64,000 bases of DNA. It comes from Clostridiales bacterium. GTDB taxonomy: Bacteria > Bacillota > Clostridia > Christensenellales > Aristaeellaceae. Shown here one piece after another: positions 26,437 to 34,810 of the stretch. The position numbers and the translations under genes are program-made. Position 1 is the first letter of the stretch. Each line of letters opens with the position of its first letter. The stretch lies in NCBI GenBank assembly GCA_019419995.1, contig JAHZHZ010000003.1, positions 1-64,000 of the forward strand, in the 5' to 3' direction. The notes below the pieces were generated by a model. The model saw nothing but the letters and a program-made list of their open reading frames with translations, was not told where the DNA came from and made no database searches.

Positions 26437-27432
26437 TTAATAGTCGAATTCATCCACGTTTTCGGCGGTGATCATGCGCCATTCGGTGCCGGTGATAACC
26501 TTGCCATCCACGACGATGCTGTTGAATCCGAATACGCCCAGATCATCGCCGGTCTTGAGCTCGATGCCAGCCTTTACCGCGGCAGCGGCACGGCACATGG
26601 CCTGGCCCACTTCTGCGGGATTCCAGCTCATCAGCACGTCGATGGAACCATCCTGCACATAGGTGCGGGTAGCATTGGGCAGACCCACAGCAACATAGGT
26701 GATCTGGTTGGTCAGACCCGCTTCCTGAATTGCCAGGGCGATGGAGGGGGTGTCGGTGGAAGAGGGGCAGAAGACGCCGGTAGCATTGGGATATGCCTTG
26801 AGAGCTTCCTTGGCCTTCTCGTAGGAGTTGGCTGCGTTGTTGCCGGTCTCGATGAACACGCCGCCTTCGTTGGCCACCTTGATGTTGGGATATGCCTCAG
26901 CCATGCGGTCTACGATGGCCTGAGCCCAGCCCATGTGAGAGGTGGAAGCCAGGCTTCCTACGAAAACGATGATTTCGCCTTCTTCGTTCATGCCCTCGGC
27001 CATCTTATCGGCGGCCATGGTGCCGAACTCGGTGTTGTCAAAGGCTTCGACGTCGTAATCGATATTCTGCAGAGCATTGCCTTCGTTGGAAATTACGATG
27101 ATGCCTTCTTCGCGGGCCTTGCCCAGCTCCACGTCGATCTGCTCGGGGGAGAAGGGGCTTACGGCGATGACTTCAACGCCGCCGGCCACTGCGTCCTGCA
27201 CGCAACGATTCTGGGCAGCTGCGTCACCGGCGCTGGGGCCAGTCTGATAGCAGGTGGAACCGGTTTCTTCAGCATAGGTTTCAACACCAGAGTACATTGC
27301 GGTGTACCAGGCGCCGCCTACGGACTTGGGCAAAAAGGCGATGTCCAGTTCCTGATTGAGGTCTTCCGTGGCGAAAGCTACACAGGTCAGCAGCATCGTC
27401 AGGACGAGGAGAGTGGAGAAGATTTTTTTCAT
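26437..27432 (-). CDS. Sugar ABC transporter substrate-binding protein (Peripla_BP_4)
   Basis: A 331-residue secreted protein starting with a signal peptide cleaved near VAFA-TED. The mature part opens with IAFLPKSVGGAWYTAMYSGVE, which resembles the LsrB/RhaS branch of type-I binding proteins, with the typical two-domain alternation. The only cysteine near the signal (LLTCV) does not form a convincing lipobox, so it does not look lipid-anchored. It is the first gene of its operon, behind a promoter overlapped by an operator. The ligand could be a deoxy-sugar, AI-2-like molecule or related sugar; this is a family-level guess. Confidence 0.9.
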   Translation of the reverse strand: MKKIFSTLLVLTMLLTCVAFATEDLNQELDIAFLPKSVGGAWYTAMYSGVETYAEETGSTCYQTGPSAGDAAAQNRCVQDAVAGGVEVIAVSPFSPEQIDVELGKAREEGIIVISNEGNALQNIDYDVEAFDNTEFGTMAADKMAEGMNEEGEIIVFVGSLASTSHMGWAQAIVDRMAEAYPNIKVANEGGVFIETGNNAANSYEKAKEALKAYPNATGVFCPSSTDTPSIALAIQEAGLTNQITYVAVGLPNATRTYVQDGSIDVLMSWNPAEVGQAMCRAAAAVKAGIELKTGDDLGVFGFNSIVVDGKVITGTEWRMITAENVDEFDY

Positions 27433-27601
27433 TTGGTTTCCTCCTAGTACATTTATTTCTTGGCTAATGCCAAAATGAACAAAAGATTAAGAAATTGCAC
27501 AGGCTAATATTCGAGTTTACGGCGCATTGCAAGTATTACAGTGCCAATTATCATAGCAAATATCAAACATAAAGAAGTTTTATTAACATAATTTCTATTA
27601 C

Positions 27602-27630
27602 ATTATGAACTGAAACGGTTTAATTGTCAA
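27602..27630 (-). promoter_or_regulatory. Promoter of the leftward transport operon with internal operator
   Basis: Minus-strand TTGACA (27625-27630), 17-base spacer and CATAAT (27602-27607). The spacer contains the palindrome-like TGAAACGGTTTA (27611-27622), a LacI-family type operator, so repressor binding would directly block RNA polymerase. The transcript leader would be about 160 bases. Confidence 0.8.
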
Positions 27631-27698
27631 TAGGCACAATCAACAAAATTAAAAAACAAAAAGCAAAAATAAACGATAAAAAATACGAGTCGGCCCCG

Positions 27699-28718
27699 CT
27701 AATTGCGGGGACGACTCGTGCTGCCCTTAACCTTCAGAATGGGATTAAATACCAAGGGATCGTTGGAAACCACTTCACCGTTAATCATGTCGATGATGCG
27801 CCGTACGACGGCTTCAGCCATGCTGGACACGGGATATTCCAATGTAGTAAGGGGTGGATCGATCAGATCTGAAAAGATCAAGTCATCAAAACCTACTACG
27901 GAAAGATCTCTGGGAATCTGCAAATTGTAACTGCGCGCTTGCTTGTAAACTCCGTAGGCGATCATATCGTTGAATGCAAAGATTCCCGTGACATTTTTCC
28001 CCAGAAGATAGGGGAGAGCATTGAGACCGCTTTGAATCTGCCAGTCGCCTTCAAATACCAATGTGGGATCATAGGGAATATCAGCTTCGCGCAATTCGTC
28101 ACAGTATCCGCTCAACCGGTCCTTGCAGTTTTCGTAGTGCAGCGGACCGGTGATGCAACCGATCTGCCGATGCCCCAGATCAATCAGATGGCGCACGGCG
28201 AGCCGACCGCCCAGATAGTCGTTGGGCAATACGGCTCCGGCGCTGAATTCCTTGGGAACGCGGTCGGTCAACATCACGGGAATGCGCAATTCTCGCACTG
28301 CCTGCATGCAGGCAGCGATGTCCTTGGGGTCTTTAAAGACGGATTTGGTCAGAATGACGCCATCCACAGCCCGATCTTCAAAGTCGTACAAAAAACGGAT
28401 CGTGTCTTCCAGATCGTTTTGGGCAATGCGGATAATGGTAGAATAGGAGTATTTTTCCGCAAAATGCTCGATCTGTTCACAATAGGCAATGTGAAAGATG
28501 TTGCTGATATCCGGGACAATCAATCCAATCGTATTGGTTTTTTGCGTGGCCAGCGCCACGGCAATCTGATTGGGCCGGTAGCGCATTTCTCTTGCAGCGC
28601 GCATCACCCGCTCGCGGGTGGCGTCAGAAATGGGAACAGGCCTGTTGTTCAAAACCAGACTGACTGTCGTGGGGGATACGTTTGCAGCTTTTGCCACATC
28701 TTTAATCGTTGTACGCAT
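27699..28718 (-). CDS. LacI-family transcriptional regulator
   Basis: A 339-residue repressor: residues 1-50 are the LacI helix-turn-helix (TIKDVAKAANVSPTTVSLVLNN) with hinge helix, and the remainder is a periplasmic-binding-protein-like effector domain (IGLIVPDISN, then GFDDLIFSDLIDPPLTT). The ATG at 28716-28718 has GGGAG upstream. It lies between two divergently organised sugar-transport operons, and related operator sequences are found at the promoters of both and near its own, so it most likely controls all three units. The inducer would be the imported sugar or a metabolite. Confidence 0.93.
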   Translation of the reverse strand: MRTTIKDVAKAANVSPTTVSLVLNNRPVPISDATRERVMRAAREMRYRPNQIAVALATQKTNTIGLIVPDISNIFHIAYCEQIEHFAEKYSYSTIIRIAQNDLEDTIRFLYDFEDRAVDGVILTKSVFKDPKDIAACMQAVRELRIPVMLTDRVPKEFSAGAVLPNDYLGGRLAVRHLIDLGHRQIGCITGPLHYENCKDRLSGYCDELREADIPYDPTLVFEGDWQIQSGLNALPYLLGKNVTGIFAFNDMIAYGVYKQARSYNLQIPRDLSVVGFDDLIFSDLIDPPLTTLEYPVSSMAEAVVRRIIDMINGEVVSNDPLVFNPILKVKGSTSRPRN

Positions 28719-28796
28719 GAATGTACTCCCATTTTTAAATAAACATTGAAATTGGATGAAAACAATCAATATAATCCACAATAAGTATACCATCAA

Positions 28797-28825
28797 AGTG
28801 TATCATAGACAATTTAAACTGTCAA
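28797..28825 (-). promoter_or_regulatory. Promoter of the LacI-family gene
   Basis: Minus-strand TTGACA (28820-28825), 17-base spacer, TACACT (28797-28802). An operator-like TAAAGCGTTTTA lies immediately upstream at 28832-28843, suggesting autoregulation. Confidence 0.7.
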
Positions 28826-28831
28826 TCTAGA

Positions 28832-28843
28832 TAAAGCGTTTTA
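28832..28843. promoter_or_regulatory. Operator-like site 2 (TAAAGCGTTTTA)
   Basis: On the reverse strand it reads TAAAACGCTTTA and differs at one base from TAAATCGCTTTA at 28983. It abuts the -35 of the lacI promoter. Confidence 0.6.
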
Positions 28844-28917
28844 GTAATTAAATACAGATTTGGCAATCAACCAAACATTAAATACTAGATAGAATAGATA
28901 AAATTTATTCTGGGTAC

Positions 28918-28946
28918 TTGCCGAATTTATGCATGTGTGTTATAAT
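28918..28946 (+). promoter_or_regulatory. Promoter of the rightward oxidoreductase-transport operon
   Basis: TTGCCG (28918-28923), 17-base spacer, perfect TATAAT (28941-28946). Start of transcription near 28953; the operator at 28983 would lie about 30 bases inside the leader, a roadblock position. Confidence 0.75.
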
Positions 28947-28982
28947 AAAATCGAATTGAACAATAAACATTAAAAATATAAC

Positions 28983-28994
28983 TAAATCGCTTTA
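28983..28994. promoter_or_regulatory. Operator-like site 3 (TAAATCGCTTTA)
   Basis: Near-palindrome with central CG, the pattern bound by LacI-family dimers. It shares the TAAANCGNTTNA core with the sites at 27611 (read on the reverse strand) and 28832. Confidence 0.6.
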
Positions 28995-29030
28995 CTGTAG
29001 TTAAAATTTTAGTATGATTGCAAAGGATGG

Positions 29031-30194
29031 ATGAAAGTGCGGAAAATCAAGGTTGGCATCATCGGAATGGGCTTCATTGGCGTTAGCCATATTGAGGCGA
29101 TTCGCAGAGTGGGTTATCTGGAATTGGTGGCCGTGGCGGATGAAAATTACGAGCTTGCTCAGCGCAAGGCAAACGACTACTGTGTGCCGGTATGCTATCG
29201 AACGGCGGATGAACTGATTGCCGATCCGGAGATTGAGGTGGTTCATAACTGTACGCCCAATCACCTTCATCTGTCAATCAATGAAAAGATCATTCGTGCG
29301 GGCAAGCATGTATTCAGCGAAAAGCCGCTGGGCAAGTCGTCGGCCGAATCTCAAAAGATGTTGGATCTGCTCAAAGAGTATCCCAACACGGTGGCGGGCG
29401 TTAACTTCTGCTATCGTATGAACGCGCTTTTGCAGGATGCGAAAAACCGCATTGCGGCGGGAGAAATTGGTGATCTGTATTTGATTCACGGCAGCTATCT
29501 TCAGGATTGGCTGATGTTTGATACCGATTACAATTGGCGCATTGAACCGGAAATTTCCGGAGAATCCCGCTGCGTAGGGGATATCGGATCTCACTGGATG
29601 GACACGGCCCAGGTATTGGCGGGTTGCCGCATTACCGAGGTTTGTGCCAATGTGGTTACGGCCATTCCCGTGCGCAAGAAGCCGTCCAAGCCGGTGGAGG
29701 CATTTGCGGTGAACAATGATGTGGAAACCGTGGATGTGCCGGTAAAGACGGAGGATTACGCGGGCGTGTTGGTGAAGTTTGCCAATGGAGCCAGCGGCGT
29801 GTTCCAGTGCAGCCAGATCAGCGCTGGTCGCAAGTGCTTTATTGACATTGAGGTGGATGGCAGCAAGGCGTCTCTGCAATGGCAGCATCAGACGTCCGAC
29901 CGCATGTGGAAGGGCAATCGTGATAAGAATAATGAGGAAATCATGCGCAATCCCAATTTGATGACTCCGGAAGCGCGCAAATATACCTATCTTTCCGCGG
30001 GACATCCCGAAGGGTGGAACGATGCCTTTAAGAATAATCTGGCAGCCTTTTACGCCTTCATCCGCGATGGAAAGAAGCTTGGCGTAGACCCCTGTGATTT
30101 TGCCACCTTTGAAGATGGCCACTACATGATGAAGTTGATTGAGGCCGTAATCAAAAGCGGACGTGAGCGCCGTTGGGTTCGCGTTGAAGAATAG
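29031..30194 (+). CDS. Gfo/Idh/MocA-family oxidoreductase
   Basis: A 387-residue NAD(P)-dependent dehydrogenase: Rossmann motif GIIGMGFIGVSHIEAI at the N terminus, CTPNHLHL, the catalytic EKP in HVFSEKPLG, and GDIGSHWMD with the conserved His in the C-terminal domain. It belongs to the sugar/cyclitol dehydrogenase group. As the first gene of the rightward operon it probably acts with the isomerase-like protein and M24 protein on the substrate imported by the downstream transporter. Confidence 0.92.
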   Translation: MKVRKIKVGIIGMGFIGVSHIEAIRRVGYLELVAVADENYELAQRKANDYCVPVCYRTADELIADPEIEVVHNCTPNHLHLSINEKIIRAGKHVFSEKPLGKSSAESQKMLDLLKEYPNTVAGVNFCYRMNALLQDAKNRIAAGEIGDLYLIHGSYLQDWLMFDTDYNWRIEPEISGESRCVGDIGSHWMDTAQVLAGCRITEVCANVVTAIPVRKKPSKPVEAFAVNNDVETVDVPVKTEDYAGVLVKFANGASGVFQCSQISAGRKCFIDIEVDGSKASLQWQHQTSDRMWKGNRDKNNEEIMRNPNLMTPEARKYTYLSAGHPEGWNDAFKNNLAAFYAFIRDGKKLGVDPCDFATFEDGHYMMKLIEAVIKSGRERRWVRVEE

Positions 30195-30209
30195 AAAGGA
30201 GCTTTTTGC

Positions 30210-31004
30210 ATGAAATTTTCCTGCTGTATTGAAATGATTTATACCCAGTATCCCTTCCTGGAGCGCTTCCGCAAGGCAAAGGAAGCAGGTTTTGACTATG
30301 TAGAATTCTGGAACTGGAACGACAAGGATATGGATGCGATTGCGCGCACGGTTGAGGAAGTCGGCATCCCGGTGGCAACTTTCCAGGGAAGCATCCGTGG
30401 CGTCATGGTGGATAAAAATGACAAAGATATCTATATCGAAGATATGAAAAAATCCATCCAGACTGCTGCTAAGTTGGGAGCGAAGGCTATTTTCTGCATG
30501 AGCGACATCATGCAGGAGGATCGTTCGGTCAAACCTCACGCCTATGAAATTCCTGCGGATGAAATGCGCCAGAACAGCATTGCCGTGCTCAAGGAATTGG
30601 CGCCGATTGCTGAAGCAGCGGGGATTATGCTGGTTATCGAGCCCCTCAATACGTTGGTGGATCATGCGGGTTATTCTCTCTATTCCACTAAGGAGGGCAT
30701 TGAGATCATCAAGGCCGTCAACAGCCCCAATGTGCGCCTGCTCTACGATGCCTATCATATGCAGATTATGGAAGGCAATATTATCGACACCATTCGCAAC
30801 AACTGGCAGTATTTTGGCCACTTCCATATTGCGGATGTGCCGGGCAGAAACCAGCCGGGTACGGGCGAACTCAACTATAAGAACATACTCGCGGAACTGA
30901 AGAAGACCGGATATCAGGGTATCGTGGGCTTCGAATTTGCTCCGGTGGGCAAAACGGACGAGGAAGTCATCGCAGAGGTACTCCCTGCGTGCAAGGCGAT
31001 TTAA
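30210..31004 (+). CDS. Hydroxypyruvate isomerase-like TIM barrel (Hyi/OtnI family)
   Basis: A 264-residue xylose-isomerase-like TIM barrel. Signature segments are VIEPLNTLVDHAGYSL, LLYDAYHMQIMEGN, HFHIADVPGRNQPGTGELN and GFEF, which carry the metal-binding Glu, Asp, His and Glu residues of hydroxypyruvate and 2-oxo-tetronate isomerases. A sugar-acid or oxo-sugar isomerisation after the preceding dehydrogenase is plausible. AAGGAG precedes the ATG; the gene is 15 bases after the dehydrogenase. Confidence 0.88.
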   Translation: MKFSCCIEMIYTQYPFLERFRKAKEAGFDYVEFWNWNDKDMDAIARTVEEVGIPVATFQGSIRGVMVDKNDKDIYIEDMKKSIQTAAKLGAKAIFCMSDIMQEDRSVKPHAYEIPADEMRQNSIAVLKELAPIAEAAGIMLVIEPLNTLVDHAGYSLYSTKEGIEIIKAVNSPNVRLLYDAYHMQIMEGNIIDTIRNNWQYFGHFHIADVPGRNQPGTGELNYKNILAELKKTGYQGIVGFEFAPVGKTDEEVIAEVLPACKAI

Positions 31005-31024
31005 GAAAGGATGGCTGACAGACA

Positions 31025-32161
31025 ATGAAACAGTACATTGAAGACATGAGCATTCAGGGAAGGCGCGCTGAAATTGAGACCAAACTGAGCAATCTCAGAG
31101 CTGATATGAAGGCGCAGGGTTGGGACGCAGTGTACATTTCCAAGTCCGAACACTTTGCATGGATTACGGCGGGTGGAGACAATATCGTTACCCGCTACAG
31201 CGAAAATGGCGTTTGCGCCATCGTGGTCACTCAGGAGAACGCGTATTTTATTTGCAACAACATTGAGACCCGCCGCATGCTGGTAGAAGAAAAGCTGGGT
31301 GAGCTGGGCTTTGAAGAGAAGAGCTGCTATTGGTATGAGAATAAGACCATGGATTTCATCCATGAGATTATTGGCAATGGCAAGCTGGCTGCGGATATTG
31401 CCCTTCCGGGTGCAGAAGATGCTAATGCTGTGCTGTTGGAGCGGGAAAAGGTGCTCTGCGACAATGAGATTGCCCGCTACCTGCACATGGGCAAGGTCTT
31501 CTCTGGCGTGATTGAGCGCTATATTACTACGGTGAAGCCCGGAGATACCGAGATCAAGATTGCTGGCGGCCTGGCAGCGGCAATGTGGGAAGCGGGTCTG
31601 GAGCCGGTGCTGTTCCTGGTAGCTACCGATCATCGCATTTACGATTATCGCCATGCCATCCCCACCGACAAGAAACTGGAAAAATTCCTGATGATCTCCT
31701 GCAATGCCCGTTACAAGGGACTGATCACCAAGATTACCCGCATGGCATACTTTGGAGATCTGCCGGCAGAGCTCAAGGAGCAGTATGCGAAGACCGTGGA
31801 AATTGAGAATGTGATGGCCGACGCTACCCGCCCCGGTGTGGATGATCTGGAGATCTTTGAGCTTTCCAAGAAGCTGTATGCGGAAGCTGGATATCCTGAG
31901 ATGTGGAAGGTCCACCATCAGGGCGGCCCGCAGAGCTACACCAACGGCTTCTATCTGATGAATCAGGATGTACACGAAAAGGTGCGGCTCAACGAGGTTT
32001 ACGGATACAATCCGTCCATTACCGGCACCAAGACGGAGGATGGCTTCATTGTAACGGAGGATGGCCCGATTTTCGCCACCTATCCCGTTATTTTCCCGGC
32101 CATTCGGTCTACGATCAACGGCGTGGAGTATGTGCGTCCGGGCATTCTGGAGATCAAGTAA
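31025..32161 (+). CDS. M24-family (creatinase/aminopeptidase P fold) protein without metal ligands
   Basis: A 378-residue protein with an N-terminal creatinase-type domain (about 20-150) and a C-terminal pita-bread domain. Where metallo-members have two aspartates (DxG...GYxxDxTR), this one reads MISCNARYKGLITKITR, and the Glu ligand region reads GYNPSIT, so most metal ligands are lost. Creatinase itself is a metal-free M24 enzyme, but its catalytic Glu positions also appear changed here. A conserved RHAIPT and KVHHQGG keep candidate histidines. Probably a C-N hydrolase or non-catalytic relative acting on the operon's substrate, not a peptidase. Confidence 0.8.
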   Translation: MKQYIEDMSIQGRRAEIETKLSNLRADMKAQGWDAVYISKSEHFAWITAGGDNIVTRYSENGVCAIVVTQENAYFICNNIETRRMLVEEKLGELGFEEKSCYWYENKTMDFIHEIIGNGKLAADIALPGAEDANAVLLEREKVLCDNEIARYLHMGKVFSGVIERYITTVKPGDTEIKIAGGLAAAMWEAGLEPVLFLVATDHRIYDYRHAIPTDKKLEKFLMISCNARYKGLITKITRMAYFGDLPAELKEQYAKTVEIENVMADATRPGVDDLEIFELSKKLYAEAGYPEMWKVHHQGGPQSYTNGFYLMNQDVHEKVRLNEVYGYNPSITGTKTEDGFIVTEDGPIFATYPVIFPAIRSTINGVEYVRPGILEIK

Positions 32162-32168
32162 CTTTAAT

Positions 32169-32203
32169 CGCGCTCCTGTCCGCATGATGCGGATGGGAGC
32201 GCG
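32169..32203 (+). terminator. Intercistronic hairpin before the transporter genes
   Basis: CGCGCTCC (32169-32176) pairs with GGAGCGCG (32196-32203), and the inner CCGC/GCGG extends the stem. No T tract follows, so partial attenuation or mRNA processing between enzymes and transporter is more likely than full termination. Confidence 0.6.
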
Positions 32204-32242
32204 GGTAGCATTGGTGACGCAAATGCGGTTAGGAGAATTTAA

Positions 32243-33742
32243 GTGAGCGAAACGATACTGGAAGTCAGAAATATCTGTAAAGAATTTCCCGGCGTCAAAG
32301 CACTGCAAAATGTGTCCTTTGATCTCCAAAAGGGAGAAGTTCATGTTCTGCTGGGTGAAAATGGAGCGGGAAAATCTACGCTGATGAAGGTGCTGACCGG
32401 CGTATATCATCCAGATCAGGGAGAAATTTTTCTTCACGGAGAAAAGGTCAGCTTCCAGACGCCCAGAGATGCCCAGATGAAGCGCATCGCCATTATATTT
32501 CAGGAGTTTAATCTGGCCCCCAATCTCACCGTAGCACAGAATATTTATCTTGGTCGCGAACCGCGAACCAAATCGGGCTTGATTGATCGGGCAAAGCTGT
32601 TGAAGGATTCTCAGGCAATTCTGGATTTTCTCAAGGTAGACATTGACCCCAATGCAAAAGTGGAAACTTTGGGCGTTGCTCACCAGCAGCTGGTGGAGCT
32701 GGCCAAAGCGCTATCCATAGATTCGGAAATCTTGATCATGGACGAGCCCACTGCAACCTTGTCGGAAAAGGAAATCAATACGCTGTTTGATACCATCCGC
32801 AGCCTTCAGGAGCGGGGTGTTTCCATTATCTATATTTCCCACCGCCTTCAGGAGCTTAAGGTAATCGGGAATCGGATTACAGTGCTCCGCGACGGTCAGA
32901 CGGTGGGCACTCGGGACATGCAGGGCGTGGAGATGGACGAGTTGATCCGCCTGATGGTGGGCCGCGAATTGAAAAAAGAGCGCATTCGCACTGAAAACAC
33001 TGCCCGGGAGGAATATGCGCTGGAGGTGAAACACCTCAATCAGGGCAAGCTCCTCAAAGATATTTCCATCACGGTACACAAGGGCGAAATTGTGGGACTG
33101 TCCGGTCTGGTGGGATCGGGTAGAACGGAACTGGCCCAGGCGGTTTATGGAATTACCCGGCGAGATTCGGGCGAGGTATCCATTTGCGGAAAAGCTGTGG
33201 AAAATCCTACGCCCATGAAGTGTATCCGGCAAAAGATGGGCTTTATTTCCGAGAGCCGCAAGGAATTTGGCTTGGCGCTGAATTTGCCCATTCGTGTCAA
33301 TATTACTCATGCAGGATTGAAAACTATTTTTCCGTCCGGCCTGGTGGATAAAGCCAAGGAGCGCCGGCTGGCAGAACAATACCGGGAAAAACTGCGCATT
33401 GTGACGCCTGATGTGGAGCGAAATGTGGTGAATCTCTCTGGCGGCAACCAGCAGAAAGTGGTTTTGGCAAAATGGTTGTCCACAGATTCGGAGTTTTTGG
33501 TCTTTGATGAACCGACCCGCGGTATTGACGTGGGTGCAAAGGAAGAAATTCACAACATGATCAACGACTTGGCGCGTCAGGGCGTGGGGATCTTGATGAT
33601 TTCTTCGGACCTTCCTGAGATTCTGACCCTTTCCGATCGCATTTACGTGATGCGTGAAGGGCGCATTGTTACGGAAATTAATCATCCGAATGTGACTCAG
33701 GAGGAAGTTATTGCCTATGCGACGGGAGGTGCGGACGCATGA
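32243..33742 (+). CDS. Sugar ABC transporter ATP-binding protein (RbsA family)
   Basis: A 499-residue double ATPase: GENGAGKSTLMK, Walker B LIMDEPTATL, then GLVGSGRTELAQ, LSGGNQQKVVLAKWL and VFDEPTRGIDVG. GTG start at 32243 with AGGAG upstream. Its 3' end overlaps the first permease gene (ATGA), so subunits are translated together. It forms an RbsABC-type importer with the next three genes. Confidence 0.95.
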   Translation: MSETILEVRNICKEFPGVKALQNVSFDLQKGEVHVLLGENGAGKSTLMKVLTGVYHPDQGEIFLHGEKVSFQTPRDAQMKRIAIIFQEFNLAPNLTVAQNIYLGREPRTKSGLIDRAKLLKDSQAILDFLKVDIDPNAKVETLGVAHQQLVELAKALSIDSEILIMDEPTATLSEKEINTLFDTIRSLQERGVSIIYISHRLQELKVIGNRITVLRDGQTVGTRDMQGVEMDELIRLMVGRELKKERIRTENTAREEYALEVKHLNQGKLLKDISITVHKGEIVGLSGLVGSGRTELAQAVYGITRRDSGEVSICGKAVENPTPMKCIRQKMGFISESRKEFGLALNLPIRVNITHAGLKTIFPSGLVDKAKERRLAEQYREKLRIVTPDVERNVVNLSGGNQQKVVLAKWLSTDSEFLVFDEPTRGIDVGAKEEIHNMINDLARQGVGILMISSDLPEILTLSDRIYVMREGRIVTEINHPNVTQEEVIAYATGGADA

Positions 33743-34806
33743 ACGGACATAAAACGGCTTCAAAGCGTTCCGGCATCGGACAGGTGTTTCGTCAGATCCC
33801 AATGACCTTGCTGTTACTGTTGGGTATGATTTTGGTTTTTGCCGTTCTGGTAGGACCGGCTAAGTATCTCAAACTTTCCAATATTATGAATGTCATTGCG
33901 CAGTGTTCCTCTGGCGTGGGCATTGTAGCGCTGGCTTCGTTCTTGGCGATCTGTTCCACGGGCGTGGATTTGTCCTTGGGCGGCATTGTTTCCCTCTCGG
34001 GAATGCTGACGGCGAAAATTTTGACGATGGACGCTCCGCTCTTAAATGGCATTCGCGAGTCTTCGCCGGGATTGTTGTTGGTGATTGCTATCATTTGTTC
34101 CATAGCGGCTGGCGCACTGATGGGAAGCTTGAACGGCGTTATTCTTTCACGGACCAATATTCCCTCCTTTATTATTACTTTGGGAAACTTTAAGATCTGT
34201 GAAACTCTGTCCCGTGTATTGGCGGGTGGATCTACGGTTCGCGTTAATGGGTTTGAGGCATTTGAATTTATTGGCGGAGGCTCGCTGCTGAATATTCAGC
34301 AGACGGTGCAGCAGGGTGCTCGCACGGCTACCCGTACGGTGGGCGTATTGCCGGTAAGCATGTTGATCATGCTGGCGTTGTATCTTCTCTTTTCCATCAT
34401 CATGAAGCATACCCGCTTCGGCACCTATGTGTATGCCATTGGTGGAAACTATGATGCGGCGGAACTTTCGGGTATCAACACCACGCGTACGCGCTTTAAG
34501 GTGTTTCTCTATGGCGGCATGATTGCGGCTGTGACGGGTATCATCATGACTTCCCGTCTGACTGCGGCCAGCGCGGCCAATGGACTGGGACTGGAATTTG
34601 ACGGCATCGCTGCGGCAGTGGTTGGCGGTGCGGCAATGACTGGTGGACGGAGCACGCCTTGGCGCACGCTGATTGGAGCGCTGATCATTTCCGTTTTGAG
34701 TAATGGCTTTAGCATGGTCGGCATGTCCAATTCTCTGCAAATGATCGCGGTAGGCGCGGTGTTGATCGTCGTTGTGGCGGTAGACGCTGCCAAAATCAGG
34801 AGGTGA
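33739..34806 (+). CDS. Sugar ABC transporter permease (RbsC family)
   Basis: A 355-residue membrane protein with GVDLSLGGIVSLSGM, NIPSFIITLGNFKI and GINTTRTRFKVFLYGGMIA (coupling helix), followed by GGAAMTGGRSTPW. The family signature set is complete. It pairs with the next permease to make the channel. Confidence 0.93.
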   Translation: MNGHKTASKRSGIGQVFRQIPMTLLLLLGMILVFAVLVGPAKYLKLSNIMNVIAQCSSGVGIVALASFLAICSTGVDLSLGGIVSLSGMLTAKILTMDAPLLNGIRESSPGLLLVIAIICSIAAGALMGSLNGVILSRTNIPSFIITLGNFKICETLSRVLAGGSTVRVNGFEAFEFIGGGSLLNIQQTVQQGARTATRTVGVLPVSMLIMLALYLLFSIIMKHTRFGTYVYAIGGNYDAAELSGINTTRTRFKVFLYGGMIAAVTGIIMTSRLTAASAANGLGLEFDGIAAAVVGGAAMTGGRSTPWRTLIGALIISVLSNGFSMVGMSNSLQMIAVGAVLIVVVAVDAAKIRR

Positions 34807-34810
34807 GCCC

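Larger units (their letters stand above)
28719..29030. other. AT-rich divergent control region, 312 bases
   Basis: Holds the leftward lacI promoter (28797-28825), the rightward promoter of the oxidoreductase operon (28918-28946) and two operator-like sites (28832-28843, 28983-28994). No coding sequence is evident. Confidence 0.75.

Noticed and set aside
27611..27622. CcpA cre site reading of the operator
   Set aside because: Aligning the central CG gives mismatches at four conserved cre positions, and the same variant recurs at 28832 and 28983, so a dedicated LacI-type operator is the better explanation.
31025..32161. Calling the M24 protein a creatinase that follows the creatininase
   Set aside because: Attractive with the creatininase nearby, but the catalytic Glu and metal-like positions do not match creatinase as I recall it, and it belongs to a different operon.
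29274..32683. Two long minus-strand open frames (583 and 560 codons) opposite the rightward enzyme operon
   Set aside because: They lie antisense to three clearly recognised genes, their products show no family motifs, and they result from the codon bias of the real genes.
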